From: Hominicoprocola sp037419475
Lineage (GTDB): Bacteria; Bacillota; Clostridia; Oscillospirales; Oscillospiraceae
Assembly: GCA_037419475.1 (NCBI GenBank)
Contig: JAXYYF010000102.1
Coordinates: 1 to 64,000 of the forward strand
Direction of reading: 5' to 3'
Length of the DNA stretch: 64,000 nucleotides
The position numbers and the translations under genes were made by a program. The notes under the pieces are model-generated. The model was not told the DNA's origin. It saw only the letters and a list, made by a program, of their open reading frames with translations, and made no database searches. Positions 1 to 8,377 of the stretch are shown here, one piece after another (within the stretch, counting starts at the first letter, position 1; each line of letters opens with the position of its first letter).

Positions 1-506
1 TCCATCGTGCGCATATTGTGCGTGCGGTCGGCAATCTTGATGAGAATGACGCGGATGTCCTTGGCCATGGCCATGAGCATCTTGCGCAGATTCTCCATCT
101 GCTCCTCTTCCTTGCTCGTGTAGTGCACACGGGTCAGCTTGGAGACGCCCTCGACCAGATCCGCGACGGTGGGGGAGAACTTTTTGACGATATCCTCGTA
201 GGTTGCGTCCGTATCCTCGATGCAGTCGTGCAGAAGGGCGGCGATGATGGACTCGCTGTCAAGATGCAGTTCCTCGGCCACGATCTGCGCGACGGCAATG
301 GGGTGCGTGACAAAGGGCGAGCCGTCCTTGCGCTTCTGTGTTCCGTGATGCTCGGCGGCATAGTGGAAGGCGGCATCGATCTGCGCAAAGTCCGCACCGG
401 GATTGTAGCTGCGGATCGTTTCGACCAGATGCTCGTACTGATTCTGAACCAGCGGATCGATCGGCGCCGGTTCGGCGGCGGGGATATTCGGCTGTTGTAC
501 GGTCAT
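1..506 (-). CDS. relA: RelA/SpoT (p)ppGpp synthetase/hydrolase, N-terminal part
   Basis: This is the first 168 codons of a stringent-response enzyme that makes and/or breaks down (p)ppGpp in the cytoplasm. The gene runs off the window edge. The visible part is the HD hydrolase domain: a conserved THP segment, the HDxxEDT motif (seen as HDCIEDT) and an IKIADRTHNMRT segment are all present, so the hydrolase half looks intact. The synthetase, TGS and ACT domains would lie outside the window. The ATG at 504-506 has GAGGTG seven bases upstream and overlaps the recJ stop as ATGA, which implies translational coupling to recJ. RecJ next to RelA/SpoT is a common Firmicutes order. The choice between the bifunctional Rel and a SpoT-like enzyme cannot be made from this part. 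Confidence 0.93.
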   Translation of the reverse strand, partial: MTVQQPNIPAAEPAPIDPLVQNQYEHLVETIRSYNPGADFAQIDAAFHYAAEHHGTQKRKDGSPFVTHPIAVAQIVAEELHLDSESIIAALLHDCIEDTDATYEDIVKKFSPTVADLVEGVSKLTRVHYTSKEEEQMENLRKMLMAMAKDIRVILIKIADRTHNMRTM

Positions 507-2602
507 GTCGTTCCACCTCGGTTCGTGTGCTCCAGTCCTTCGCGCAGGCGGCGCAGATAGGGGCTGGAGTCAAGCTCAACACGCTTGCCGTCCGACGTGA
601 GGCGAAGCGTGATATATTTATCCGCGCGCGAGATCGTCAGCAGTCCACGCTCGGCAAAAATTTCCAGACAGAGAATGGTGCGCAGAAAACTTTCTGCGCC
701 CGGAGTTTCCGCGGCGAGCCGCCGCAGGAACGGAAGCTCCGGAGCGGTCAGCGTATCGCTGCCGACCTCATGCTCGAGCGTGCGCCACACGCGCACGAAC
801 TGCTCGCGCGAGGGAAGAAGCCGCGCCGCATCCCGCAGGCTTACGCCATCACCATCCATGAGTGCGGCACACAGGGAAAGCTGCTCGGCCTCGCGCGCAC
901 CGGGATCAAGGGCCGGACGCAGATCGACGAGCTGAAGCTGCAGGCTGCGGCTGCCGCGAAATTCATTGACCTGAAGATAAAAGGCGGCGTCCACCCGGTC
1001 GCCGGCGGAAAGACTGCATTCGCCGGGCGTGACGGAGAAGAAAATGCCGTCGAAGCTGGCATGTCCTTTTTGAAGGCGCACCTTGAGGTGCTTGTTCTGA
1101 CCGACGCTCTGGATATTTTCCAGCCGTGCGCCAAGCAGACAAAAAACAGGGCGGTTGTTGCCCGCGCCGTATGGCTCGAGCCGGGAGAGCTCTTCGACCT
1201 CAGGGAGCGTGATGAGATTGGGCCGCGTGAGCGGCGCATCGATCTCCAGTGAGGAGACCGGCGAGATCTCCCCGCAGTGTGCGCGGACGTATTGATTGAT
1301 GCGCTTGCGGAAGGCGGGAATATTTTCCTCTTTGATGGTAAAGCCGGCGGCGAGCTCGTGCCCGCCGAAGCCGACGAGAAGATCGCTGCACGCTTCAAGC
1401 GCGGCAAAGAGATTGAATCCGCCGTAGCTGCGGCAGGAGCCCTTTCCCATACCGCCGGTCAGGTGGATCATAAAGCTCGGACAGGAGAATTTTTCCGAAA
1501 GACGAGAGGCGACAATGCCGACGACGCCTTGGTGCCACTCCTCACTTGAGAGAACGAGCGCGCTGCGCTCGGTAGGTGCGAGCGTGTCCATCTGCTCGAT
1601 GGCACAGCGGAAGATGTTCTGCTCCACACTTTGACGTTCGCGGTTGAGGTCGCACAGCTCGCGGGCGAGGGACTCGGCCTTAATGGGGTCCTGCGTGAGC
1701 AGAAGCTCGGCAGCCAGCTCGGCGCGCCCCATACGTCCGGCGGCGTTGATGCGCGGCGCAAGCACAAAGCCGATCTGCACGGAAGAGAGCGGACGGTTTG
1801 TCAGCCCGGCTTCTCGCAGCAGCGCGTGCAGACCGATGAAATCGCTGCGGTCGATGCCATCGAGTCCGCACTGAACGATGGTGCGGTTCTCGCCCTCCAT
1901 ACGCATGACGTCGGCGATGGTGCCGATGGCGGCGAGGGTGCAGTAGCGTGAGAAAAGCGCATTTTCACGCTCGACTCCGCCGATGGCGAGGATCAGCTCC
2001 AGCGCAACACCTACGCCGGCGAGATGCTTGAAGGGAAACGGACAGTCGGGCCGGTGGGGATCGACAACGGCCACGGCGGCGGGCAGCACGTCTTTACATT
2101 CGTGGTGGTCGGTGATAACGAGGTCAACGCCCAGCGTTTTGGCAAATTCTGTCTCGTCTACGCCTGTGATGCCGCAGTCCACGGTGATAAGCAGCGTCGC
2201 GCCTTGCTCAGCAAGGGAACGGATCGCGTCGCAGCCGAGACCGTAGCCCTCTTCAATACGGCGGGGGATATGCATAAGGACTTTTGCGCCGCGTGAGCGC
2301 AGATAGTCGGTGACGAGGCAGGTGGAGGTGATGCCGTCCACATCGTAGTCGCCGAACACGGCGATGGTTTCGCCGTCGGAGAGTGCGCGGTTGATGCGCT
2401 CGACCGCCTTGTCCATGTCGCGCATGAGAAACGGAGAATAGACCAGCGTGCGTTCGCGGTCCAGATGCGCCGCGGCCTGTTCGGGCGTTTTCACGCCCCG
2501 CGAGGCCAGAACACTTGATACAAGATAGGGGTAACCTGCGTCCATCAGCGTCTCGACCGCGGCGTCATCCACCGGTGGGATGAGCCAGCGTTCGTATTTC
2601 AT
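503..2602 (-). CDS. recJ: Single-stranded-DNA-specific exonuclease RecJ
   Basis: This 699-residue protein is a 5'-3' single-strand DNA exonuclease used in recombination and repair. The DHH-family metal-binding motifs are visible: GDYDVDG near residue 84, TVDCGIT, the signature TDHHEC, and VDPHRPDCPFP. A DHHA1-type region with GGFGGHELAAG follows, and then an OB-fold-like domain. The C-terminal ~130 residues are an extension often seen in Firmicutes RecJ. The ATG has GGAGGT six bases upstream. The gene is first in a two-gene unit with relA, and the overlap of stop and start couples them. Confidence 0.95.
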   Translation of the reverse strand: MKYERWLIPPVDDAAVETLMDAGYPYLVSSVLASRGVKTPEQAAAHLDRERTLVYSPFLMRDMDKAVERINRALSDGETIAVFGDYDVDGITSTCLVTDYLRSRGAKVLMHIPRRIEEGYGLGCDAIRSLAEQGATLLITVDCGITGVDETEFAKTLGVDLVITDHHECKDVLPAAVAVVDPHRPDCPFPFKHLAGVGVALELILAIGGVERENALFSRYCTLAAIGTIADVMRMEGENRTIVQCGLDGIDRSDFIGLHALLREAGLTNRPLSSVQIGFVLAPRINAAGRMGRAELAAELLLTQDPIKAESLARELCDLNRERQSVEQNIFRCAIEQMDTLAPTERSALVLSSEEWHQGVVGIVASRLSEKFSCPSFMIHLTGGMGKGSCRSYGGFNLFAALEACSDLLVGFGGHELAAGFTIKEENIPAFRKRINQYVRAHCGEISPVSSLEIDAPLTRPNLITLPEVEELSRLEPYGAGNNRPVFCLLGARLENIQSVGQNKHLKVRLQKGHASFDGIFFSVTPGECSLSAGDRVDAAFYLQVNEFRGSRSLQLQLVDLRPALDPGAREAEQLSLCAALMDGDGVSLRDAARLLPSREQFVRVWRTLEHEVGSDTLTAPELPFLRRLAAETPGAESFLRTILCLEIFAERGLLTISRADKYITLRLTSDGKRVELDSSPYLRRLREGLEHTNRGGTT

Positions 2603-2657
2603 GCTGAGACCTCCAATCTATGCGGAAAAGATACCGCGGATACTAATTCAATCTAAT

Positions 2658-2686
2658 ATTATAGCAAATACAGCCGGAAAGGTAAA
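2658..2686 (-). promoter_or_regulatory. Housekeeping-type promoter for recJ-relA
   Basis: On the minus strand a TTTACC -35 box (2681-2686) and a TATAAT -10 box (2658-2663) are separated by exactly 17 bases. They lie about 55 bases upstream of the recJ start. Confidence 0.7.
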
Positions 2687-2744
2687 GAGAAAATATAGAG
2701 ATTGCAACTTTGATAAAATAGGGAGAGATGCAGCCCGCAGGGCG

Positions 2745-2780
2745 CAAAAAGAGAGGGAGCGGATCGCTCCGCTCCCTCTG
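2745..2780 (-). terminator. Intrinsic terminator after rubrerythrin
   Basis: On the minus strand an 11-bp G+C-rich stem (GAGGGAGCGGA paired with TCCGCTCCCTC, GCGA loop) is followed by TCTTTTTG. It starts about 30 bases past the rubrerythrin stop. Confidence 0.85.
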
Positions 2781-2809
2781 AAAAGACTTGATTTTTCGGC
2801 GCTTTCGGC

Positions 2810-3397
2810 TTACTTGAAGTAGCGCTCCAGCAGACCCTTGAGCGCACGGCCGTGACGGGCCTCGTCGCGGGCCATCTCATGCACGGTGTCATGGATAGCG
2901 TCCAGACCGTTCTTCTTCGCGCAGGCGGCGAGATCGAACTTGCCGTTGGTCGCGCCGAACTCGCAGTCCACGCGCCAGGCGAGGTTCTTCTTGGTGGAAG
3001 CGGTCATGTTGCTCTCCAGATCGGAGCCAAGGAGCTCGGCGAACTTGGCGGCGTGCTCTGCCTCCTCGTGCGCGGCCTTCTCCCAGTACAGGCCGATCTC
3101 GGGATAGCCCTCACGGTGCGCGATGCGCGCCATGCACAGGTACATGCCGACCTCGGAGCACTCGCCGTTGAAGTTGGCCATCAACTGGTCGAAGATATAC
3201 TTTTTGTCCTCTTCGCTGATCTGATCGTTGTTCTTCACGGTTTTGGCATAAACACCGAACTCATGCTCGGCGGCAAGCTTCATCTCGCCCTTAACTTCCT
3301 CGAACATGTTGCTCTTGGCATGGCACACGGGGCACTCCGCAGGAGCCTCGGGACCTTCATAGATATAACCGCAAACCTTGCAAACCCATTTTTTCAT
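2810..3397 (-). CDS. Reverse rubrerythrin (N-terminal rubredoxin, C-terminal ferritin-like di-iron domain)
   Basis: This 195-residue protein is a cytoplasmic NAD(P)H-dependent peroxide and oxygen scavenger of anaerobes. The rubredoxin domain comes first, with iron ligands at C6, C9, C22 and C25 (CKVC ... CPVC). The ferritin-like di-iron domain follows, with an ExxxY helix (ECSEVGMY), the EEAEH motif and a late EARH motif. This domain order is the 'reverse' form known from Clostridium; in classical rubrerythrin the rubredoxin is at the C-terminus. Two ATGs lie close together. The second (3397) is chosen because the GGAGG is eight bases from it but only two from the first. The gene is monocistronic, between a promoter-operator region and a strong terminator. 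Confidence 0.93.
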   Translation of the reverse strand: MKKWVCKVCGYIYEGPEAPAECPVCHAKSNMFEEVKGEMKLAAEHEFGVYAKTVKNNDQISEEDKKYIFDQLMANFNGECSEVGMYLCMARIAHREGYPEIGLYWEKAAHEEAEHAAKFAELLGSDLESNMTASTKKNLAWRVDCEFGATNGKFDLAACAKKNGLDAIHDTVHEMARDEARHGRALKGLLERYFK

Positions 3398-3457
3398 TGT
3401 CATTTCCTCCACAATAGTGATTGTATTTGTGATTTGGTTTCTTGCCTTTGTGAAGTT

Positions 3458-3486
3458 AGTGTAGCACATCTTACCTGATTTTGGAA
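3458..3486 (-). promoter_or_regulatory. Promoter of reverse rubrerythrin
   Basis: On the minus strand TTCCAA (3481-3486) and TACACT (3458-3463) are 17 bases apart, about 60 bases upstream of the start. The -35 box is one arm of a long interrupted palindrome, which suggests regulation by a DNA-binding repressor. Confidence 0.6.
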
Positions 3487-3509
3487 AGTTGCTTTTGCAA
3501 CTATTCCAA
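3481..3509. promoter_or_regulatory. Interrupted palindrome over the rubrerythrin -35 box, candidate operator
   Basis: The outer arms are TTGGAA (3481-3486) and TTCCAA (3504-3509). The inner arms are AGTTGC (3487-3492) and GCAACT (3497-3502) around a TTTT centre. No U-run follows on either strand, so an operator fits better than a terminator. The sequence does not match the usual PerR box. Confidence 0.5.
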
Positions 3510-3533
3510 TGAAATTTTTATGAATTTGTTTTT

Positions 3534-3806
3534 TCAAAGCAAAAGAGTCAAAAGCCAGATAAGTCCGATGGCCAGCGCGCCGCCCGCACCGCAGTATAAA
3601 GCCGGTGCGCCGGAGAGGAGAGAGCGGCGTGTGCTGTGGGTGCGGGTGTAGCTTCGTGCGACGCGGCAGGCTTCGTCAACGAGCTGCTGCGCGGTGACGC
3701 CGTCCTTGCCGAGCGCGTCATTGCGCACGATGAAAATTGCCTGTTCAAATAAGTTGGGATCCGGTGATTCGACGACGATCACGCGGCGGGACGTTCCCCT
3801 GACCAT
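3534..3806 (-). CDS. Small conserved membrane-anchored protein, function unknown
   Basis: This 90-residue protein has a soluble N-terminal part (VVESPDPNLFEQAIFIVRND, about residues 11-30), a basic linker rich in Arg and Ser, and one C-terminal transmembrane segment (about residues 68-90) ending in a run of leucines. It would sit with its C-terminal helix in the membrane and most of the chain in the cytoplasm. The start has AAGGAG eight bases upstream. It follows spoIIE by 61 bases on the same strand and may be cotranscribed. I recall similar short proteins in related Clostridia but know no assigned function. Confidence 0.7.
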   Translation of the reverse strand: MVRGTSRRVIVVESPDPNLFEQAIFIVRNDALGKDGVTAQQLVDEACRVARSYTRTHSTRRSLLSGAPALYCGAGGALAIGLIWLLTLLL

Positions 3807-3867
3807 GGCGCATCACTCCTTGCCGGTAAAATTTTGACAATGGAAGTATGCCCCTGCTCTGCGCGGC

Positions 3868-5919
3868 TTATACCTCGTCTGCGGCGCTGTTTTCGTCGAT
3901 ATAGAGTGCCATCACGCCGCCGTCGTCGGAAAGACCGCGGTGCTCCCGGCCTGCGGCGAGAATGGCGGAGACGAGAGCCTGCGGATCGTCACCGCGCCAG
4001 CCGGCGAGCAGCGACTGGAGCCAGTCATCGTCGTTGACGTCGGCCACACCGTCGGTGAGCATGATGAAGAAGGTGCCGGCTTCCAGATGCAGACGTGTGG
4101 TCTCGGGGCGGGTGTCGGGCGATTGCAGGCCTGCCGGAAGGCATGAACAGGTGATGCGGCGCACACGCCCGCTGCGCTTGACGTAAGAGGGGGCGGCACC
4201 GTATTTGTAGATATCCGCCATGCCGCTGTGGAGGGAGAGGAGCAGAAGGTCGATGGTTGTAAAGCTTTCCGACACCTCGGCGCGCAGCGAGAGGGCACTG
4301 TTGAGCGTTTTGAGTGCACCGGGGGCCTCTACGCCGGCGCGCAGGAAGCGCTCGAGCAGACGGACGGCCAGCGCCGACTCGCGGCGGGCCTCCGCGCCGC
4401 TCCCCATGCCGTCGGAGAGCAGAAGGCAGAGCCGCGCATCACTTGTTTCAAAGTGTGTCATGCTGTCGCCGCTGATACTTTCGCCCTCCTTGGGACGCAG
4501 CGCCATGCCGATGCGGTAGGTCAAAAGTGTGCCGGCTGAGGCGGGGCGGGCGCGGAAGGTCTCGGCGGTCTCACTCAGAAGCTCGGAGAGCTGGGCGTAC
4601 TGTCCGACGGCCTGCGCACGCGTGTCGGAGAGCTGTCCGCGGTACTGCCGCCGGAGCAGGAAGGCGCTCAGCTCTGCGTTGACCGCGGAGAGAAAGCTGG
4701 GAAAGCGAATGCAGCGGTCAGAAAAGTAGGTGGGAAAGTCTGCGCCCTTTCCGCGCCCCTGCGCAAACAGTGCTGCGGTGGCGTCGTTGAGTGCGTTGTA
4801 GGTCTTGGAGTAGTCCTTCTCCCAGCAGACTGTGCGCAGTGAGCAGCCGCGGCAGACGCGCTCGGCCGCACGATCGAAGATCATGGCGGGATTTTCCTCT
4901 GCGGGCTTGGGCGTGCGGGCAAGACTGTCGTAAAGCTCGCGCAGGGCAAGTGCGGTTTCATCGAGCTGCCGCCGGACGGCGGAGCGCTCGGCTTCGTCCG
5001 TTTCTGCAGCGCTTTCCGTCCGGACGGCGAGACGCTTGCCGCCGAATACGCGGTTTGGCAGCAGCAGAAAGATCAGTGCGGCGCTCAGACCTTCATAGAG
5101 CAGGATCAGTCCTTCCTCTGCCGGCAGCGGCAGCGTGAGCAGGACAAGCGGCGTGCACCAGAGCAGCGCTGCGCCCACACGGCGTCCCCGACGCTCCGGC
5201 CCCATGGTAAGGGCGCAGATGCTGTAGACAGCGGTGTGCAGGAACTGCCCGGGCTGGGCACTCAGATCCATGGCAAGCCCTATGCCGAGCGCGGTGCTCA
5301 GTGCGGCCGCAGTGCTGCGGTCATAGGCAAGCAGCATGACAAGCAGCATGGCAGGAATGCGTCCGGGTGCGAGGCCGTTGTCAAATTGCATCGAGGATGC
5401 AGCCATCAGCACGCCCGCCGTGAGCATCAAAAGCGCTGCCTGACGGCGTTCCTCACTCGCCTCTGTGCCGGGCAGCACCGCGCGGCAGCAGACGGCGGAG
5501 AGCGTGGCGAGTGCGATACTCAGTGCGCAGAGCGCGGCGTCCTCACTTCCGGATTGGAGAAGATAGACAAATTCCACGGCAAGATACATGGAGGCGGTCA
5601 GCACCGGCAGAAAAAAGCGGGAACGGTACCATTTCGTTTCGCAGAAAGCGTTGTTGCCGGTGTAGAGCAGCACGGCGACGGCCAGCGCGCGCAGCGCGTG
5701 GGAAAAGCTCATGAAGGCCAGTGCACCGAGCACGCCGCCGAGCAGGGCGGAAAGCCCTCGCCGGCCAGAGCCTGCTGCGGCGATCAGCCCAAGGGCGAAG
5801 GGTGCGTAGCCGCCGAAAAGCTGTGCGCCGAAGAGCACTGCGGCAAGCAGAAAGCAGATGGCGCAGGGGATGAGGCGTTCCAGTTTTTCCCGATTTATGG
5901 CAAGCTCTCCGTACTTCAC
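3868..5919 (-). CDS. spoIIE: Stage II sporulation protein E (membrane PP2C phosphatase)
   Basis: SpoIIE dephosphorylates SpoIIAA and so activates sigma-F in the forespore; it also acts at the polar septum. The 683-residue product has a strongly hydrophobic N-terminal third with about eight to ten membrane segments (to about residue 290). A central cytoplasmic region with a CxxC/C cluster (CRGCSLRTVCW) follows, and then a C-terminal PP2C domain with LLSDGMGSG and a late LTDGVADVNDDDW motif that supply metal-binding Asp residues. A GTG start at 5919 is chosen because GGAGGTGG lies seven bases upstream; in-frame ATGs at 5952 and 5937 lack as good a site. It is somewhat shorter than the Bacillus protein (about 830 residues). 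Confidence 0.92.
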   Translation of the reverse strand: MKYGELAINREKLERLIPCAICFLLAAVLFGAQLFGGYAPFALGLIAAAGSGRRGLSALLGGVLGALAFMSFSHALRALAVAVLLYTGNNAFCETKWYRSRFFLPVLTASMYLAVEFVYLLQSGSEDAALCALSIALATLSAVCCRAVLPGTEASEERRQAALLMLTAGVLMAASSMQFDNGLAPGRIPAMLLVMLLAYDRSTAAALSTALGIGLAMDLSAQPGQFLHTAVYSICALTMGPERRGRRVGAALLWCTPLVLLTLPLPAEEGLILLYEGLSAALIFLLLPNRVFGGKRLAVRTESAAETDEAERSAVRRQLDETALALRELYDSLARTPKPAEENPAMIFDRAAERVCRGCSLRTVCWEKDYSKTYNALNDATAALFAQGRGKGADFPTYFSDRCIRFPSFLSAVNAELSAFLLRRQYRGQLSDTRAQAVGQYAQLSELLSETAETFRARPASAGTLLTYRIGMALRPKEGESISGDSMTHFETSDARLCLLLSDGMGSGAEARRESALAVRLLERFLRAGVEAPGALKTLNSALSLRAEVSESFTTIDLLLLSLHSGMADIYKYGAAPSYVKRSGRVRRITCSCLPAGLQSPDTRPETTRLHLEAGTFFIMLTDGVADVNDDDWLQSLLAGWRGDDPQALVSAILAAGREHRGLSDDGGVMALYIDENSAADEV

Positions 5920-5999
5920 AGCTTGTCCACCTCCCATATGGTTTTTCCTCATTGTAGCGGGGGGAGGACAAAAAGCGTGTCGGGAAAAGGAGAGACGAA

Positions 6000-6026
6000 A
6001 AAAGAACGGCTCAAAGCCGTTCTTTT
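6000..6026 (-). terminator. Intrinsic terminator after ribF
   Basis: An 11-bp stem (AAAAGAACGGC with GCCGTTCTTTT, loop TCAAA) lies just past the ribF stop. It closes the rimP-to-ribF operon. Confidence 0.85.
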
Positions 6027-6033
6027 CAGATTA

Positions 6034-6948
6034 CTAATGAAAAAGATCGCCTGCCGTCCGCGCGAGCGCTGCGGCCTCGCGGGCATTCTGCTCGATCTGG
6101 TCGTGCAGAGCCTGTGTTGAGGGGAACTTTCGTTCGGGACGCAGATAGTCGTAAAAGGCAAGCGAGATGGTCTGACCGTAAAGGTCTCCTGCGTAGCCCA
6201 CAAGATAGGTCTCCACCGTGACAGAGTTTTCCGTGCTGACCGTCGGGCGGACGCCGACATTTGTTACACCGGCGCATACCGCGCCGTCGGGCAGAAGGAC
6301 CTGTGTGGCATACACGCCGCGCTTGGGCACGATGATGTGGGGCTCCGGGATAAGGTTTGCCGTCGGGAAAAGGCTTTTTCCGCCGATGCCCTGTCCGTGC
6401 CGCACAATCCCGCACATGAGGTGCGGGTGCCCCAGAAATTCTGCCGCGCGGCGGACGTCACCGGATTCGATGAGTGAGCGGATATAGGTCGAGCTGACCG
6501 TTACGCCCTCGCGCTCGACCTTGGGGATGATGTCACAGCCGAGACCGAGTGCGCGGCATTTTTCGTACAACCGCTCCGGCGTGCCCTCGTTTTTGTGACC
6601 AAAACGAAAATCATGTCCCGCGACAAGGTGCATGGCGTGATATTTTTTGACCAGAAGCTCGGTGATGAAATCCTCCCACGGCATCGTCATCATTGCGCGG
6701 TCAAACGGCTCGACGAATACTGTGCCGACGCCGTAGATGCGGCGCATCAGCTCGGAGCGTTCCTGCGCCGTGGTCAGCAGCGGCACGGAAACGCCGGTGA
6801 CAAATTCCTTGGGCGAGCGGTCGAAGGTGAACGCCGCAGGCGCGGCGCCGAGCTCGCGGGCGCGTTCGACGGTTTTTTTCAGCAGTGCCCCATGCCCAAG
6901 GTGCACTCCGTCAAAAAAGCCGAGCGCGATAACAGTTGCTTCACTCAT
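6034..6948 (-). CDS. ribF: Bifunctional riboflavin kinase / FAD synthetase
   Basis: The 304-residue enzyme phosphorylates riboflavin to FMN and adenylylates FMN to FAD. The N-terminal nucleotidyltransferase half shows GFFDGVHLGH, a VAGHDFRFGH segment and VSSTYIRSLI. The C-terminal flavokinase half carries GKSLFPTANL, GVYATQV and NVGVRPT. The length is normal for prokaryotic RibF. It is the last gene of the translation operon, 12 bases after truB, an order widely conserved in Firmicutes, and it is followed by a terminator. Confidence 0.96.
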   Translation of the reverse strand: MSEATVIALGFFDGVHLGHGALLKKTVERARELGAAPAAFTFDRSPKEFVTGVSVPLLTTAQERSELMRRIYGVGTVFVEPFDRAMMTMPWEDFITELLVKKYHAMHLVAGHDFRFGHKNEGTPERLYEKCRALGLGCDIIPKVEREGVTVSSTYIRSLIESGDVRRAAEFLGHPHLMCGIVRHGQGIGGKSLFPTANLIPEPHIIVPKRGVYATQVLLPDGAVCAGVTNVGVRPTVSTENSVTVETYLVGYAGDLYGQTISLAFYDYLRPERKFPSTQALHDQIEQNAREAAALARTAGDLFH

Positions 6949-6960
6949 GATCTTGTGTCC

Positions 6961-7821
6961 TCAAAAGAAATTTTTGATCGCGCGCAGTTCACCGCACTCG
7001 GCGTGTGAGAGCGAGAGGAAATTTCCCGCGCGGTCATAGACGCGGTAGCCGCCGTCGGCGACATTCCGTGCGGAAAAGGGATTGCCGTTGTAAGCGCGCT
7101 TTTCCTGTGTCTCGTTCTGCACGGTAAAGCGCGGGTAGACGCGGAAATATTCGTCCAGCGGAAGAAGCAGCGTCTCGCCCCGCTCCTGTGCCTGCTCCAT
7201 CGTGACAGCCTCGCTGATCGTGAAACCGGCCGCCATCGTGCGGCGAAGCGCCGCCATGCAGCCGCCGCAGCCGATCGCCTGTCCGATATCATGGCAGAGC
7301 GTGCGGATATAGGTTCCCTTGGAGCAGACGACGCGCAGTGAAAATTCGTCCGGCGCAGTTCGGGCGAGCAGCTCGAGCTCATAAATGGTGATCTCGCGCG
7401 GCTTGCGTTCGACCGTCTTGCCCTGCCGGGCCAGATCGTAAAGCTTTTGACCGTTGACCTTGAGCGCGGAATACATCGGCGGGAGCTGTGAGATCGTACC
7501 CATAAAGCGCGGAAGGATCGCACGCAGTTCCTCCGCGTCAACCGCGACCGGATGCGTTTCCAGCACAGTGCCTGTCGTATCCTGCGTGTCCGTTGTCACG
7601 CCAAGCTTTAGAACGGCGTGGTATTCCTTCTGCCCATTTTCGGCAAACTGAACAGCTTTGGTCGCGCGTCCGATGAATACCGGCAGTACGCCGGTTGCCA
7701 TGGGATCAAGCGTTCCGGCGTGGCCGACGCGTTTTTCGTGAAAGATGCCGCGCAGCTTAGCACATACGTCCATGCTCGTCCAGCCCTGAGGTTTATCGAT
7801 GATAAGGATGCCGTCCGGCAT
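6961..7821 (-). CDS. truB: tRNA pseudouridine(55) synthase
   Basis: TruB converts uridine 55 of the tRNA T-loop into pseudouridine. The 286-residue product begins with GILIIDKPQGWTS and carries the catalytic motif HAGTLDPMATGVLP, in which the Asp is the nucleophile. A conserved RKPREITIYELE segment and a CSKGTYIRTLCHDIG segment follow. The ATG at 7821 has AAAGGAG nine bases upstream; longer readings of the frame run into unrelated sequence over the preceding acetyltransferase gene. It lies between the acetyltransferase gene and ribF. Confidence 0.96.
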   Translation of the reverse strand: MPDGILIIDKPQGWTSMDVCAKLRGIFHEKRVGHAGTLDPMATGVLPVFIGRATKAVQFAENGQKEYHAVLKLGVTTDTQDTTGTVLETHPVAVDAEELRAILPRFMGTISQLPPMYSALKVNGQKLYDLARQGKTVERKPREITIYELELLARTAPDEFSLRVVCSKGTYIRTLCHDIGQAIGCGGCMAALRRTMAAGFTISEAVTMEQAQERGETLLLPLDEYFRVYPRFTVQNETQEKRAYNGNPFSARNVADGGYRVYDRAGNFLSLSHAECGELRAIKNFF

Positions 7822-7840
7822 AGAAAAACACTCCTTTGCG

Positions 7841-8377
7841 CTAAGCGTCGGGCAGCGTCTTTTCCAACAGGACAAGACGGACTGCCTCAAGACCGTTGAA
7901 CGTACAGGGCACAATGCCGATCTCACGGTAGCCCAGCCTGCGGTAAAACGCGCGTGCGCGCATATTGCGCTCGTTTGTGTCGATGCGCAGACAGCGGCAG
8001 CCGTGAGACAGCGCATATTGCTCATAGTAGGCTGCAAATGCGCGGCCAAGGCCGGGTGTTCCCGCCTGCGGATCGATGACCAGCGTGTGCAGGACCATGA
8101 CCTCGCTATCCGGTGCGTCATAACTCCACGGCGCGCCGGCGTACACATCCACTTGAAGCTGGTTGAGGATGCCTGTGCCGACTACCGTACCGTCCAGCAC
8201 CTCCACAAAGAGGTCGCCGCGCGCAAGCGCAGCCTCCGCCGTTGCGCGCATGGGATAGATGCCGCGCTTCCAGCCAATCACGGCCTGCCCCTGTTCCTCG
8301 GCAGTGTGGATATTATCGTAAATGCGGCAGACCGCGTCAAGGTCGGCGCGCTCCGCTTTGCGGAATGTGATGCTCAT
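7841..8377 (-). CDS. GNAT-family N-acetyltransferase
   Basis: This 178-residue single-domain protein transfers an acetyl group from acetyl-CoA to an unknown amine. The GNAT fold is recognisable from MVLHTLVIDPQAGTPGLG, in which the last part matches the acetyl-CoA pyrophosphate loop, and from the late ERNMRARAFYRRLGYRE segment (motif B). The gene overlaps the nrnA stop by four bases (ATGA), so the two are coupled. Insertion of a GNAT gene between nrnA and truB is unusual for this operon; the substrate cannot be inferred from position. Confidence 0.85.
   Translation of the reverse strand: MSITFRKAERADLDAVCRIYDNIHTAEEQGQAVIGWKRGIYPMRATAEAALARGDLFVEVLDGTVVGTGILNQLQVDVYAGAPWSYDAPDSEVMVLHTLVIDPQAGTPGLGRAFAAYYEQYALSHGCRCLRIDTNERNMRARAFYRRLGYREIGIVPCTFNGLEAVRLVLLEKTLPDA

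Noticed and set aside
3404..3533. A PerR box before rubrerythrin
   Set aside because: The palindrome there has different arms from the known PerR consensus; kept only as an unassigned operator.
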